DNA of 64,000 nucleotides from contig NZ_JAAQTO010000051.1 of assembly GCF_011742165.1 (NCBI RefSeq), positions 26,424 through 90,423 of the forward strand. Reading direction: 5' to 3'. Both the position numbers and the translations under genes were made by a program. Positions 10,672-19,780 of this stretch are shown piece after piece (position 1 is the stretch's first letter; each line of letters opens with the position of its first letter). Under the pieces are notes generated by a model that was given only the letters and a program-made list of their open reading frames with translations, had not been told where the DNA came from and ran no database searches. This DNA comes from Billgrantia bachuensis (GTDB lineage Bacteria > Pseudomonadota > Gammaproteobacteria > Pseudomonadales > Halomonadaceae).

Positions 10672-11931
10672 ATGAACCACCTGGCCATCGAGCGCGCGCT
10701 CGACATCCCGGCCCTCGACGTGGCCGGGATTCGCGCCCAGTTTCCGATCCTCGAACGGCAGGTGCATGGGCGCCCGCTGATCTACCTGGACAATGCGGCA
10801 ACCAGCCAGACGCCGCTGGCGGTAATCGATACCTTTCGCGATTACTACAGCCGTTACAACGCCAACATCCATCGCGGCCTGCATACCCTGGCCGACGAGG
10901 CAACGGCGGCCTATGAAGCGACGCGCGAGACGGTACGCGCCTTTCTGGGGGCGGCCGACCGGCGCGAGATCGTCTTTACCCGCGGCACCACCGAGGCGAT
11001 CAACCTGGTGGCCAATAGCTGGGGACGCGCCAATCTGAAGGCGGGCGACGAAGTGCTGGTTTCGCTGCTGGAGCACCACTCGAACATCGTGCCTTGGCAG
11101 CTGCTGGCCAGCCAGCTCGGTATCGTGGTCAAGGTGATTCCGGTGGACGAACGCGGCGTGCTCGATCTCGACGCCTATCGTGCGCTCTTCACCGAGCGCA
11201 CGAAGCTGGTGGCCGTGAATCACGTTTCCAACGCCTTCGGTACCGTCAACCCCGTGCGCGAGATGGCGACCGTCGCCCACGAGCGGGGCGCTCTGATCCT
11301 GATAGACGGTGCCCAGGCGGCTCCGCACCAGAAGATCGACGTGCGTGAGATAGATGCCGATTTCTATGCCTTTTCGGGGCACAAGGTCTATGGGCCCACC
11401 GGCGCCGGCGTGCTCTACGGCAGGGCCGAGCTGCTCGAGGCAATGCCGCCATGGCAGGGCGGTGGCGAGATGATCAAGAGCGTCTCGTTCGACGTGCCGA
11501 CGACCTTCGCCGACGTTCCACACAAGTTCGAGGCGGGCACGCCGGCCGTCGCCGAGGTAATCGCGCTGGGTGTGGCGCTCGATTGGGTCGCCGACGTAGG
11601 AATCGAGCGCATCGGCGCCTGGGAGGCGACACTGCTCCAGCGGGCCACGGACGTCGTATCTCGAATCGACGGGCTACGTATCCTGGGCACGGCGCCGAAC
11701 AAGGCCGGTGTGCTCTCCTTCGTCGTCGACGGCGCGCACTCCCAGGACATTGCGCTTCTGATCGACCAGCTCGGCGTGGCGATTCGTACCGGCAACCACT
11801 GCGCCCAGCCGCTGCTGGCGCACTTCGGCGTGACGGCTACCTGTCGCGCCTCGTTCGCCGTCTACAACACGCTGGAGGAGGTCGAGGCCTTCGCGGCAGC
11901 CCTGGAACGCGTCATCGGAATGGTGCGCTGA
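10672..11931 (+). CDS. sufS: cysteine desulfurase SufS
   Basis: This 419-residue PLP-dependent enzyme removes sulfur from L-cysteine to supply SufBCD. The PLP lysine is K238 in AFSGHKVYGPTG and the catalytic cysteine is C377 in RTGNHCAQPLL, the group II (SufS) arrangement. The start at 10672 follows AGGAG with six-nucleotide spacing; a GTG at 10654 overlapping the sufD stop is possible but less likely. SufS enzymes usually need a SufE or SufU partner, and none is encoded next to it here. Confidence 0.95.
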   Translation: MNHLAIERALDIPALDVAGIRAQFPILERQVHGRPLIYLDNAATSQTPLAVIDTFRDYYSRYNANIHRGLHTLADEATAAYEATRETVRAFLGAADRREIVFTRGTTEAINLVANSWGRANLKAGDEVLVSLLEHHSNIVPWQLLASQLGIVVKVIPVDERGVLDLDAYRALFTERTKLVAVNHVSNAFGTVNPVREMATVAHERGALILIDGAQAAPHQKIDVREIDADFYAFSGHKVYGPTGAGVLYGRAELLEAMPPWQGGGEMIKSVSFDVPTTFADVPHKFEAGTPAVAEVIALGVALDWVADVGIERIGAWEATLLQRATDVVSRIDGLRILGTAPNKAGVLSFVVDGAHSQDIALLIDQLGVAIRTGNHCAQPLLAHFGVTATCRASFAVYNTLEEVEAFAAALERVIGMVR

Positions 11932-11932
11932 G

Positions 11933-12505
11933 ATGTCGAGCATCGAACAGATCGCCAGCCTGCAGAAGGGACAAACGCTGCCGCTGCAGCGTGACGTCGA
12001 GGTCATTTCGATCCCTTTCGGCAAAACGGTGACCCTGCCCGAGGACAGCGTGGTCAGCGTGATGCAGGCCAAGGGCAGTTCGGTCAGCGTTGGCTTCGAA
12101 GGGCGGCTCTACCTGGTCGAGGGAAGCAACCTCGATGCCCTGGGGCTGGAGCCGCTGCCACGCCCGACATTGCCCGAGGATGCCGGCGATGACGAGATCG
12201 AAGAGTTTGTCTGGGACCAGTTGCGTACCTGCTTCGATCCCGAAATCCCGGTCAATATCGTCGATCTTGGGCTGGTTTACGGTTGTCGCATCGAGCGGCT
12301 GATCAGCGGGGAGCGTATCGTCACCATCCGCATGACGCTCACTGCGCCGGGTTGCGGCATGGGTGACGTGATTGCCGCCGATGCGCGCAACAAGATCCTC
12401 GGCGCGCCGCAGATCAGCCGCGTGCACACCGAGATCGTCTTCGATCCGCCCTGGAGCCGTGAGATGATGAGTGATGAGGCGAAACTGGAACTCGGCATGT
12501 TCTAG
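11933..12505 (+). CDS. sufT: Fe-S protein maturation factor SufT
   Basis: This 190-residue protein has an N-terminal beta-rich extension (about residues 1-75) and a C-terminal MIP18/DUF59 domain (about 82-180) with the hallmarks DPEIPVNIVDLGLVYG and TAPGCGMGDVIAADA. This two-part form is SufT, which helps mature Fe-S proteins under high demand. It starts 1 bp after sufS and closes the operon. Its cysteine in APGCGMG matches the family. Confidence 0.92.
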   Translation: MSSIEQIASLQKGQTLPLQRDVEVISIPFGKTVTLPEDSVVSVMQAKGSSVSVGFEGRLYLVEGSNLDALGLEPLPRPTLPEDAGDDEIEEFVWDQLRTCFDPEIPVNIVDLGLVYGCRIERLISGERIVTIRMTLTAPGCGMGDVIAADARNKILGAPQISRVHTEIVFDPPWSREMMSDEAKLELGMF

Positions 12506-12575
12506 CCGCAAGCCCAAGCTTCTCGCTATCGGTGGCGTGTGCGAGGCTTCGTGATCCCTTGCCCGGTGACGGTGA

Positions 12576-13292
12576 ATGCAGGCGCTGCTGTGGAAAACCT
12601 TCAAGTTGTTGCTGATGATGCTTGGCACCCTGTTGTTGCTGGCGCTGCTGCTATTCGTCGGTGCCAACCTCTGGGTGCTGGGACAGACGCATTCGCGTAT
12701 CGAACACGAGCTACCGCTGTGTGGCCCGGAGCGTGTCGGTATCGTGTTCGGCACCTCGCACTGGACGCGCAGCGGCGTACGCAACCCGCACTTCGACGCG
12801 CGTATCAACGCCGCTTCTCGCTTGATCCGGCTGGGCCGAGTCGAGCACCTGTTGCTTTCCGGTGACAACCGCACCCGCCAGTACAACGAGCCCATCACCA
12901 TGTGGCGCGATCTGCGCGGCCAATACGTGCGCGATGAGGACATGACCCTCGACTACGCCGGTTTCAGTACCTTCGATACCCTGGTGCGGGCGCGGGAAGT
13001 GTTCGGTGTCGAACAGGTGTTGCTGGTTACGCAATCCTGGCACTTGCCGCGCGCGCTGTTCATTGCCGATGCACTGGGTCTCGAGGCGCGCGGCTGCAGT
13101 GCGCCATCGCGTCCGGTGGCGGGGCTGTGGCGGCTGCAGGCGCGGGAGTGGGCGGCGCGGGCGGCAACCGTAGGGGATCTCTATCTCTGGGGGCGCGAAC
13201 CCTATTTCCTGGGACCGCTGGAGCCCTTGCAGATCGTGCCGCCGGCGTGGCGACAACTGCTCGATATAGAGCCGAAACCGGAATATCGCTAG
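12576..13292 (+). CDS. SanA/YdcF-like DUF218 membrane protein
   Basis: This 238-residue protein has one N-terminal membrane helix (about residues 8-32) and a DUF218 domain facing the periplasm. Its conserved pieces are VGIVFGTSHWTRSG, LLLSGDNRTRQYNEP and LLVTQSWHLPRALFIADALGL. SanA of E. coli, the nearest well-known relative, affects envelope permeability to vancomycin. The biochemical activity is unproven. It is a separate unit 70 bp after sufT. Confidence 0.82.
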   Translation: MQALLWKTFKLLLMMLGTLLLLALLLFVGANLWVLGQTHSRIEHELPLCGPERVGIVFGTSHWTRSGVRNPHFDARINAASRLIRLGRVEHLLLSGDNRTRQYNEPITMWRDLRGQYVRDEDMTLDYAGFSTFDTLVRAREVFGVEQVLLVTQSWHLPRALFIADALGLEARGCSAPSRPVAGLWRLQAREWAARAATVGDLYLWGREPYFLGPLEPLQIVPPAWRQLLDIEPKPEYR

Positions 13293-13304
13293 CCGGCGTT
13301 ATCG

Positions 13305-13748
13305 TCAGCGCCGACGTGGTTTCTGCTGCTGGTAGAGTTCGCGAATCAGGGCCCGACAATCCTTCCAGCACTGTTCGACGATCGGTTCGAGTGGATTGGG
13401 CAGCGGGTGGGTGTAGAGCGTGGCCAGGGCCTGCATCAGCACGCGCTCCTGTTCAAGCAGTTCACCGATGACGACCTGGCTTTCGTTACCGACGAAACTC
13501 TTCAGGCGGCTCCAAAGCCACATGTAATCGTCGCGCTCGACGTCGGCATCCCGCGGAAGCAGCTTGAGGTGCCGCTTGGCCAGTTCCTGCAGCTTCTGCA
13601 TCGTCTTGGCGCGGGCTTCATAATGAGGCTTGAGCGTCTCGCGCAGCGAAGGGCGCAGGCGCTCTAGGTTGTCCTGAAAATAGTCGATGCTGTCAGCCAG
13701 CGCTTCCAGTACGCTGTCCATCGCCACTTGGCGATTATCGAGAAACAT
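13305..13748 (-). CDS. hypothetical helical protein
   Basis: I do not recognise this 147-residue protein. It is almost entirely charged amphipathic helix, with three or four helices expected (for example MDSVLEALADSIDYFQDNL and EQCWKDCRALIRELYQQQ), no signal peptide and no membrane segment. The gene has a near-perfect ribosome site (AGGAGGTGACC, 8 nt before the ATG) and normal codon use, so it is probably real. It faces sanA and is followed upstream by the rimK region. Confidence 0.65.
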   Translation of the reverse strand: MFLDNRQVAMDSVLEALADSIDYFQDNLERLRPSLRETLKPHYEARAKTMQKLQELAKRHLKLLPRDADVERDDYMWLWSRLKSFVGNESQVVIGELLEQERVLMQALATLYTHPLPNPLEPIVEQCWKDCRALIRELYQQQKPRRR

Positions 13749-13858
13749 GAGCGGTCACCTCCTCCGGTGACGCAGATTGTGGCGGGGGAAACACTGTTTT
13801 GCTAGCCCCCGCGGAGAAATATGTAGTCTTTCTACAAATTCTGGCGCTTTTCTCGCAA

Positions 13859-14773
13859 TTACCCCTTGGGTTTAGGCGGTGCCTTTACCTTACGCGTCGA
13901 GGAGGCATTCTTCTCGATGTGTTCGATGATCAAGCCGGCAATGTCCTTGCCGGTTGCCGTCTCGATTCCCTGTAGCCCCGGTGAGGAGTTGACCTCCATG
14001 ATCACGGGGCCGTGGTTGGCACGCAGCAGGTCGACGCCGGCGACCCGGAGTCCCATGGCCTTGGCGGCCCGAATCGCCGTGGAGCGCTCCTCCGGGGTAA
14101 TGCGAATCAGGCTGGCCGTGCCGCCGCGATGCAGGTTGGAGCGGAACTCGCCTTCGGCCGCCTGTCGTTTCATCGAGGCGACCACCTTGTCGCCGATCAC
14201 GAAGCAGCGGATGTCGGCCCCACGGGCCTCCTTGATGTACTCCTGCACCATGATGTTGGCCTTCATACCCATGAAAGCCTGAATGACCGATTCTGCGGCC
14301 TGGTTGGTTTCGGCCAATACCACGCCGATGCCTTGGGTGCCTTCCAGCAGCTTGATCACCAACGGCGCTCCCTTGACCATGGTAATCAAATCGGGAATGT
14401 CATCCGGCGAATGGGCGAAGCCGGTGATCGGCAGGCCCAGCCCCTTGCGTGACAGCAGTTGCAGCGAGCGCAGCTTGTCCCGCGAGCGGGTGATGGCGAC
14501 CGAGTCGTTGAGCACGTAGGTCCCCATCATCTCGAACTGGCGCAGCACGGCGCAGCCGTAGAAGGTCACCGACGCCCCGATACGGGGGATCACCGCATCG
14601 AAGCGTTCTATCTCTTCCCCCTTGTAGTGGATCGAGGGATGGTGCGCGGCGATGCTCATGTAGCAGCGCAGGGTGTCGATCACCCGGGCCTTGTGGCCGC
14701 GTTGTTCGGCGGCCTCCACCAGGCGTCGCGTGGAGTAGAGATTGCGATTGCGGGACAGCAGCGCGATATGCAT
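13859..14773 (-). CDS. rimK: ribosomal protein S6 modification glutamate ligase RimK
   Basis: This 304-residue ATP-grasp ligase adds glutamates to the C-terminus of ribosomal protein S6. It shows the RimK N-terminal domain (MHIALLSRNRNLYSTRRL, then IPRIGASVTFYG) and the ATP-grasp core (LVIKLLEGTQGIGVVLAE, MVQEYIKEARGADIRCFV, VAGVDLLRANHGPVIMEVNSSPGL in two segments). The ATG at 14773 is used because the family starts there. It lies 31 bp after rimB, forming the common rimB-rimK unit. Confidence 0.95.
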   Translation of the reverse strand: MHIALLSRNRNLYSTRRLVEAAEQRGHKARVIDTLRCYMSIAAHHPSIHYKGEEIERFDAVIPRIGASVTFYGCAVLRQFEMMGTYVLNDSVAITRSRDKLRSLQLLSRKGLGLPITGFAHSPDDIPDLITMVKGAPLVIKLLEGTQGIGVVLAETNQAAESVIQAFMGMKANIMVQEYIKEARGADIRCFVIGDKVVASMKRQAAEGEFRSNLHRGGTASLIRITPEERSTAIRAAKAMGLRVAGVDLLRANHGPVIMEVNSSPGLQGIETATGKDIAGLIIEHIEKNASSTRKVKAPPKPKG

Positions 14774-14804
14774 CGTAGGCTCCGAGGCGGTAGGGCCGGG
14801 TAGG

Positions 14805-15242
14805 TCAGGGTTCGCCGTGCAAGAAGGTGACACCGGGCGCGACCAGTAAACGACGCAGCGCGCGGCGGCCGAGCAGCATGGGGTGGCGCATGTCGCTGCG
14901 GTCGGCCAGGGTCAGTTCCACCATGACCTCCAGCTCGCCCATCTGCATCGGAGTGCGAATCACGTAGCGCCACTCCTTCTGTCCGTTGGAACTCGTCACA
15001 CGGCGGCGATCGTGCAGGTGGGTACGGTAGACGTGGGGCGGCGATTCGAGTCCTCCGCTGCGGGTCGTAAAACTGACCCAGAGGTGGCCTTCCTCTTCGA
15101 AGATCTCGATGTCCTCGGCATGCAGCGACGAGGTATAGGCCCCGGTGTCGATCTTGGCACAGACGGTCATGCCGATGGTCGGCAGGGTGACCATCTCGAG
15201 GCGTCCGATGACGGCTTTGGGAGTATAGGGCAGTTCCTTCAT
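14805..15242 (-). CDS. rimB: RimK-associated aspartic protease RimB
   Basis: This 145-residue retropepsin-like protein carries the catalytic Asp in AKIDTGAYTSSLHAE (about residues 29-43) and the C-terminal HPMLLGRRALRR typical of the RimB/ATP-dependent zinc protease family. RimB has been reported to remove glutamate tails added by RimK, so the pair would tune S6 modification. It lies directly upstream of rimK on the same strand. Confidence 0.9.
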   Translation of the reverse strand: MKELPYTPKAVIGRLEMVTLPTIGMTVCAKIDTGAYTSSLHAEDIEIFEEEGHLWVSFTTRSGGLESPPHVYRTHLHDRRRVTSSNGQKEWRYVIRTPMQMGELEVMVELTLADRSDMRHPMLLGRRALRRLLVAPGVTFLHGEP

Positions 15243-15266
15243 TGCGTTATTTCCCGCTATCCATAC

Positions 15267-16295
15267 TCATTGGCCCAGACCGGCCAGGCGTTGGCCGATG
15301 GGAGTGTCTGGCCCGGCTTCGCGCAATGCCATCAGCACCGGCAGGCGCAGGCGGGGGATCAGCGCCAGGTCGCGTGCGACAGCGGCAAAGTCGGTGTTGG
15401 GCTGCTGTGCCAAGCGAGTCAGGAAGCATGGCAGACGTTGACCATCTTCCAGGTGCATCCAGCCGCGCCCGGCTATCGCCGCCAGCAGGTCGGGGCCACA
15501 GGCCGCCGGGTCGGTCAGCAGGTCATCAAACCAGGCACCGGCGATCGCCTCGTCGGCACCGCTCACTGCACGCACGCAGGCGCACAGCGTTTCCAGGCGG
15601 CCCATGACGGCAGCCTGCTCGCCCCGCTCGCGCAGCGCCATGCCGAGGGTATCGGATACGGCGAGATGCTCTAGACAGTAACACAGCGAATTCAACACTT
15701 CGTCCGGCAGGCTGGGGAGCCTTGCGGCCAGTCGGCGGGCGGCCTCTTCGTCCAGGCGCACGGTGAAGTCGGCCAGGCCCTGGAGCCCGAGGAACTGCCA
15801 ATCCATCTCTTGTCCACTCAGGTAAGCTTCCACCGGCTCCAGGTGCGGGCTTGCCGGTTTGCCAATGTCGCGTGTGGCATAGGCATGCAGCATCGCCTGG
15901 AAGGATAGCGAAGGGGTAAAGGCGAGTGGGTTGTCGTGCATCAAGTTCTCGATCTCGTCGCCATTCCGAGCCTCGCGGCCTACGCGATCCACATTTCGCC
16001 CCAGGGTGACCAGCAGGCGCTGGAGAAAGGCGTCGCGCATAGGCGGCACCAACTGTCCCTGTTCGTCAAGCGGCAGGGCTAGGAACCAGATCAGCGGATC
16101 GTCGAGATCCCCGATGCGAAAGACGATGCCCAGGCGAGCCTGCCCTTGCCAGGGGAACGGCCAGGCAATGGCGCCCTCCTCGAAGCGGGAAAGGGCATCC
16201 AGGGGGCAGGGTTCGACTCGGCGGCCCATATGGTAGAGGCGGACCTCGGCACCGGTGCGGGCGAAGAAGTCATGAAGCGTGTGGATCGGCTGCAT
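15267..16295 (-). CDS. DUF3549 family protein
   Basis: This 342-residue cytoplasmic protein has no membrane segment. Its N-terminus (MQPIHTLHDFFARTGAEVRLYHMGRRVEP) and body match the DUF3549 family, found in halomonads, pseudomonads and relatives; no function is known. The C-terminal half is helical and alanine-rich. The start at 16295 has GGGAG upstream and is preferred over 16319. It lies just upstream of rimB on the same strand (24 bp), so co-transcription with rimBK is likely. Confidence 0.8.
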   Translation of the reverse strand: MQPIHTLHDFFARTGAEVRLYHMGRRVEPCPLDALSRFEEGAIAWPFPWQGQARLGIVFRIGDLDDPLIWFLALPLDEQGQLVPPMRDAFLQRLLVTLGRNVDRVGREARNGDEIENLMHDNPLAFTPSLSFQAMLHAYATRDIGKPASPHLEPVEAYLSGQEMDWQFLGLQGLADFTVRLDEEAARRLAARLPSLPDEVLNSLCYCLEHLAVSDTLGMALRERGEQAAVMGRLETLCACVRAVSGADEAIAGAWFDDLLTDPAACGPDLLAAIAGRGWMHLEDGQRLPCFLTRLAQQPNTDFAAVARDLALIPRLRLPVLMALREAGPDTPIGQRLAGLGQ

Positions 16296-16614
16296 AGGGG
16301 CTCCCTTTTGAGCGTGCACTCTACCGTGACGGCTGGGGCGTTGTCAGCCACCCTCCGGCGTGGAAATGCTCAAGGCTGGTCAAGAAATGACCATGCCTGG
16401 CAAAGCCCCGGTTTGTCTGCTACCTCGGCGAGTTTCCAGAGCTTATCCACAGCCTCTTTCAGTGAATCTGTGCATGACCTTCCTGGGCGCGTCTACGCTA
16501 TGGCTGGCATAGAAAATAGCCATGGGGCTAAAAGTGGGCTATTTGAAGCCCATCTGATAAAGTCGAATAACAGCAGTAAAGTTTATTCCAAATAGATATT
16601 AATGGAGGTCGATC
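16296..16614. promoter_or_regulatory. 319-bp divergent intergenic region with inverted repeat
   Basis: This region holds the divergent promoters of the DUF3549 gene and the amino-acid importer. It becomes AT-rich towards the importer. An inverted repeat, AAATAGCC (16514-16521) and GGCTATTT (16537-16544), lies about 70 nt ahead of the importer start and could be an operator or an untranslated-region hairpin. No gene is seen in it. Confidence 0.35.
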
Positions 16615-17373
16615 ATGTCATCGCGCATTCTTGTCGCAGCGGTTCTATCCGGTGCTCTCTCCCTCATCGGCAGCGCTCAGGCACAGGACGATGTGCTCAA
16701 GGTCGGCATGTCGGGGAGTTACTTCCCCTTCACCTTCGTCGAGCAGGACACGCTCAAAGGTTTCGAAGTGGATGTCATGCGCGCCGTAGGCGAAGAGTTG
16801 GGCGTGGAGATACAGTTCGAGACTGCCAACTTCTCCGGTCTGTTCGGCATGCTCGAGTCCGGCCGTATCGATACCATCGCCAATCAGATCACCATTACCG
16901 AAGAGCGCGAGGCGAAGTACCTCTTCACCGAGCCGTACGTCTATGACGGCGCTCAAGTGGTCGTCAGGGAAGGCAACGAGGAGATCGAAGGCGTCGAAGA
17001 CCTGAAGGGCAAGCGTGTCGCCGTCAACCTCGGCTCGAACTACGAACAGCTGCTGCGCGAGCTGCCCTATGCCGACGAGATCGATATCCGTACCTACGAC
17101 AGCAATATCGAGCAAGATACCGCACTGGGCCGAGTCGACGCCTTCGTCATGGACCGTGTGAGCGCCAGCCAGGTGATCCAGGAGAAACCGCTGCCGCTGC
17201 AGCTGGCCGGCGAACCTTTCTCGAGCATTCGCAATGCCTTGCCTTTCCGCGATACCGAAGCCGATCGCGCGCTACGGGATCGGGTCGACGAGGCGCTTGC
17301 CACCTTGCGTGAAAACGGCACCCTGGCATCCATCTCGGAGCGCTGGTTTGGCACCGACATCACGCGTCCGTGA
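16615..17373 (+). CDS. polar amino-acid ABC transporter, periplasmic binding protein
   Basis: This 252-residue protein has a signal peptide (about residues 1-23, ending SAQA) and a type II periplasmic binding fold (solute-binding family 3). Visible motifs are VGMSGSYFPFTFVEQDTLKGFEVDVMRAV and, later, LKGKRVAVNLGSNYEQLL. The sequence is closest in feel to cystine-binding proteins (FliY/TcyA type), but specificity is not certain. It heads a three-gene importer with the permease and ATPase that follow. Confidence 0.88.
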   Translation: MSSRILVAAVLSGALSLIGSAQAQDDVLKVGMSGSYFPFTFVEQDTLKGFEVDVMRAVGEELGVEIQFETANFSGLFGMLESGRIDTIANQITITEEREAKYLFTEPYVYDGAQVVVREGNEEIEGVEDLKGKRVAVNLGSNYEQLLRELPYADEIDIRTYDSNIEQDTALGRVDAFVMDRVSASQVIQEKPLPLQLAGEPFSSIRNALPFRDTEADRALRDRVDEALATLRENGTLASISERWFGTDITRP

Positions 17374-17390
17374 TCGGCTGAGCGCTTGCC

Positions 17391-18065
17391 ATGCGTGTCC
17401 TCGATTTCGACTACATGCTGGGGCTGGTACCCATCCTGCTGCGCTATCTGCCGCTGACGCTGCAGATGGCCGCGGCAGGCATGGCCCTTGCCCTGGTCCT
17501 CTCCTGCGGCCTGGCGGTGATCCGGGTGCTGAAGATCCCGGGGCTGAACGCAGCGACGATGCTGTTCATCTCCTTCTTTCGCGGCACGCCGCTGCTGGTG
17601 CAACTGTTCCTGTTCTACTATGGCTTGCCACAACTGCTGGCCTTCCTGACCCAGATCAACGGCATCACCGCCACCATCATGGGATTGACGCTGCACTTTT
17701 CGGCCTACATGGCGGAGTCGATACGTGCCGCCATCGTCGGGGTCGACCGTAGCCAGACCGAGGCGGCATTGTCGATCGGCATGACCAGTGGCCAGCTGAT
17801 GCGCCGCATCGTGCTGCCTCAGGCTACCCGTGTGGCCGTGCCCACGCTGATGAACTATTTCATCGACATGATCAAGGCTACCTCGCTGGCCTTCACCCTG
17901 GGCGTCACGGAACTGATGGGCGCGACACAGAAGGAAGCGGCCGGCAGTTTTCTCTATTTCGAAGCCTTCATCACTGTGGCGATCATGTACTGGATCATCG
18001 TCGAGCTGCTGGCCTGGTTCCAGAAGTGGCTTGAGATGCGACTCAACAGGGCCTACCGCAGATGA
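17391..18065 (+). CDS. polar amino-acid ABC transporter, permease
   Basis: This 224-residue inner-membrane protein has about five membrane helices and the HisM/GlnP-type permease loop (YMAESIRAAIVGVDRSQTEAALSIGM in two segments). The conserved SFFRGTPLLVQLFL near residues 61-74 is typical of polar amino-acid permeases. A single permease gene suggests it works as a homodimer. It starts 17 bp after the binding protein and overlaps the ATPase by 4 bp. Confidence 0.92.
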   Translation: MRVLDFDYMLGLVPILLRYLPLTLQMAAAGMALALVLSCGLAVIRVLKIPGLNAATMLFISFFRGTPLLVQLFLFYYGLPQLLAFLTQINGITATIMGLTLHFSAYMAESIRAAIVGVDRSQTEAALSIGMTSGQLMRRIVLPQATRVAVPTLMNYFIDMIKATSLAFTLGVTELMGATQKEAAGSFLYFEAFITVAIMYWIIVELLAWFQKWLEMRLNRAYRR

Positions 18066-18808
18066 TCAAGATCGCCAATCTCGTCAAACGCTTCGGCAAC
18101 GCAACCGTGCTCGATGGTATCGATCTAGAAATCGAGCAGGGGGAGATCATTGTCGTGATCGGCCCGTCGGGAACCGGCAAGTCGACACTGCTGCGGTGCC
18201 TGAATTTCCTCGAGCGCCCGGACGCCGGGCGCTTGGTCATCGGCGACCTGGATGTCGACGTCACCCGGGCAAGCCGGACCGAGATCCTGGCAGCGCGGCG
18301 CCGCACGGCATTCGTGTTCCAGAACTATGCGCTATTCGCCAACAAGACGGCACTCGAGAACATCGCTGAGGGACTGATCGTGGTCAACCGTTGGCCCAAG
18401 GCCAAGGCGCATGCCCGAGCCCGGGAGATTCTTCAGCGCATTGGCCTGGCTGACAAGGCGGATGCTTATCCGGCTTCACTTTCAGGCGGCCAGCAGCAGC
18501 GGGTCGGCATCGGCCGGGCCATGGCCGCCCAGGCCGAAGTGATCCTGTTCGACGAGCCGACCTCCTCACTGGATCCCGAGTGGGTCGAGGAAGTGCTCGG
18601 GTTGATGAAGCAGTTGGCCCGTGAACGACAGACCATGCTGGTGGTAACGCACGAGATGGGCTTCGCCAGGGACGTGGCGGACCGCGTGGTGTTCATGGAG
18701 GGCGGGCGAATCGTCGAGCAAGGTCCCCCCTCGCAACTCTTCAATGCTCCCCAGGATCCACGTACGCGCGATTTCCTGCGCAAGATCCTGGCCGGTCAGC
18801 CCGCCTGA
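18062..18808 (+). CDS. polar amino-acid ABC transporter, ATPase
   Basis: This 248-residue ATPase has Walker A GPSGTGKST (about residues 36-44), Q-loop VFQNYALFANKTALENI, signature LSGGQQQRVGIGRAMA, Walker B VILFDEPTSSLDPE and the switch histidine in VVTHEMGFARDVADRV. This is the GlnQ/TcyN form. It completes the importer with the two genes before it. Confidence 0.94.
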   Translation: MIKIANLVKRFGNATVLDGIDLEIEQGEIIVVIGPSGTGKSTLLRCLNFLERPDAGRLVIGDLDVDVTRASRTEILAARRRTAFVFQNYALFANKTALENIAEGLIVVNRWPKAKAHARAREILQRIGLADKADAYPASLSGGQQQRVGIGRAMAAQAEVILFDEPTSSLDPEWVEEVLGLMKQLARERQTMLVVTHEMGFARDVADRVVFMEGGRIVEQGPPSQLFNAPQDPRTRDFLRKILAGQPA

Positions 18809-18836
18809 TAAGCGTGCCCTGCGGCCTGGGGCGGGG

Positions 18837-18864
18837 TTGGCGGCCGGATGAGTTATGCGATAAT
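18837..18864 (+). promoter_or_regulatory. possible promoter of yqcC-like gene
   Basis: TTGGCG (18837-18842), 16 nt, then GATAAT (18859-18864), 27 nt ahead of the coding start. Moderate match to sigma-70 boxes. Confidence 0.35.
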
Positions 18865-18890
18865 GAAGGCATAGCCCAACAGGAGACTTC

Positions 18891-19223
18891 ATGACCGTTC
18901 ACGATGAGCTCGACGTAGCGCTGCGCCGTCTCGAGGCCACCATGAAGGCCACCAACATGTGGCGCATGAGTGCACCGACGCCCGAGGCATACGAAAGCCA
19001 GCAGCCTTTCTGCATCGATACCATGGTATTGCCCCAGTGGCTACGCTTCGTCTTCATCGCTCGCTTGGATGCCCTGATCGAGGCTGAAGCCCCGATGCCG
19101 GCAAAGTGCGACGTGGCGCCCGTGGTCGAGACCTATCTGGCTCAGCAGGGTACCCGAGCCAACGATCGCCTGTTGCTGTGCAAGGCCGTCGAGGAGATAG
19201 ATCGGCTGGTGAGCGATAACTGA
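18891..19223 (+). CDS. YqcC family protein (DUF446)
   Basis: This 110-residue cytoplasmic protein matches the YqcC family along its length: a helical N-terminus, then the conserved QPFCIDTMVLPQWLRFVFIARLDALIE block near residues 45-71 (given here as family core). The family is common in gammaproteobacteria, often near truC; the function is unknown. AGGAGAC precedes the ATG. Confidence 0.82.
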   Translation: MTVHDELDVALRRLEATMKATNMWRMSAPTPEAYESQQPFCIDTMVLPQWLRFVFIARLDALIEAEAPMPAKCDVAPVVETYLAQQGTRANDRLLLCKAVEEIDRLVSDN

Positions 19224-19255
19224 AGCGGCACGACCGCGCATGCAGTGAGACCGTT

Positions 19256-19756
19256 ATGCCGTACTATTTTGCCTATGGCAGCAACATGAACGTGGCCCGG
19301 GTCGAGGCTCGTATCGGTGCTACACGGCGCTGCCTGGCGGGGGCCCTGTACGACCATGCGCTGCGCTTCGACAAGGCGTCGCGGGTTGCAGGCATTGCCC
19401 ATGCCAATGTGATTCCGGTAGCGGGAGAAAGGGTCGAAGGTGCGTTGTTCGAGCTGCTCGAGCCTGCCCAGATCGAACGAATGGATCCCTTCGAAGGCTA
19501 CCCGTCGGAGTATGAGCGGCATCGCTTGCCTATCGTGACGCAGGAAGGTCCGATCGAAGCCTGGGTCTACATCGCTGCGCCCGGCACTACCGCCCAGGCG
19601 CTCAAGCCGGCCAGAGAATACCTGGACCACCTGTTGGCAGGGGAGCCCTTTCTCAGTGCCGACTACCATCGTCGGCTGGCTCGGGTCGAAGCGGTGAATG
19701 GTCTGGAGGATCGCATCCTCTCGCTGCTCGGCCTGTCGCGCCACTCCCCGCGCTGA
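19256..19756 (+). CDS. gamma-glutamylcyclotransferase family protein
   Basis: This 166-residue protein has the glycine-rich substrate loop YFAYGSNMN near the N-terminus and the family block DPFEGYPSEYERHRLPI around residues 79-95 of the GGCT-like fold. The enzyme class releases 5-oxoproline from gamma-glutamyl amino acids or amines. The exact substrate is not clear from sequence. It may be co-transcribed with the yqcC-like gene 32 bp upstream. Confidence 0.85.
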   Translation: MPYYFAYGSNMNVARVEARIGATRRCLAGALYDHALRFDKASRVAGIAHANVIPVAGERVEGALFELLEPAQIERMDPFEGYPSEYERHRLPIVTQEGPIEAWVYIAAPGTTAQALKPAREYLDHLLAGEPFLSADYHRRLARVEAVNGLEDRILSLLGLSRHSPR

Positions 19757-19780
19757 GCTTGGGAGCGGATCTGGAGCGCG

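Noticed and set aside
13782..13812. GCGGGGG/CCCCCGC stem as the rimK terminator
   Set aside because: The loop is 17 nt and no T-run follows on the minus strand, so support is too weak.
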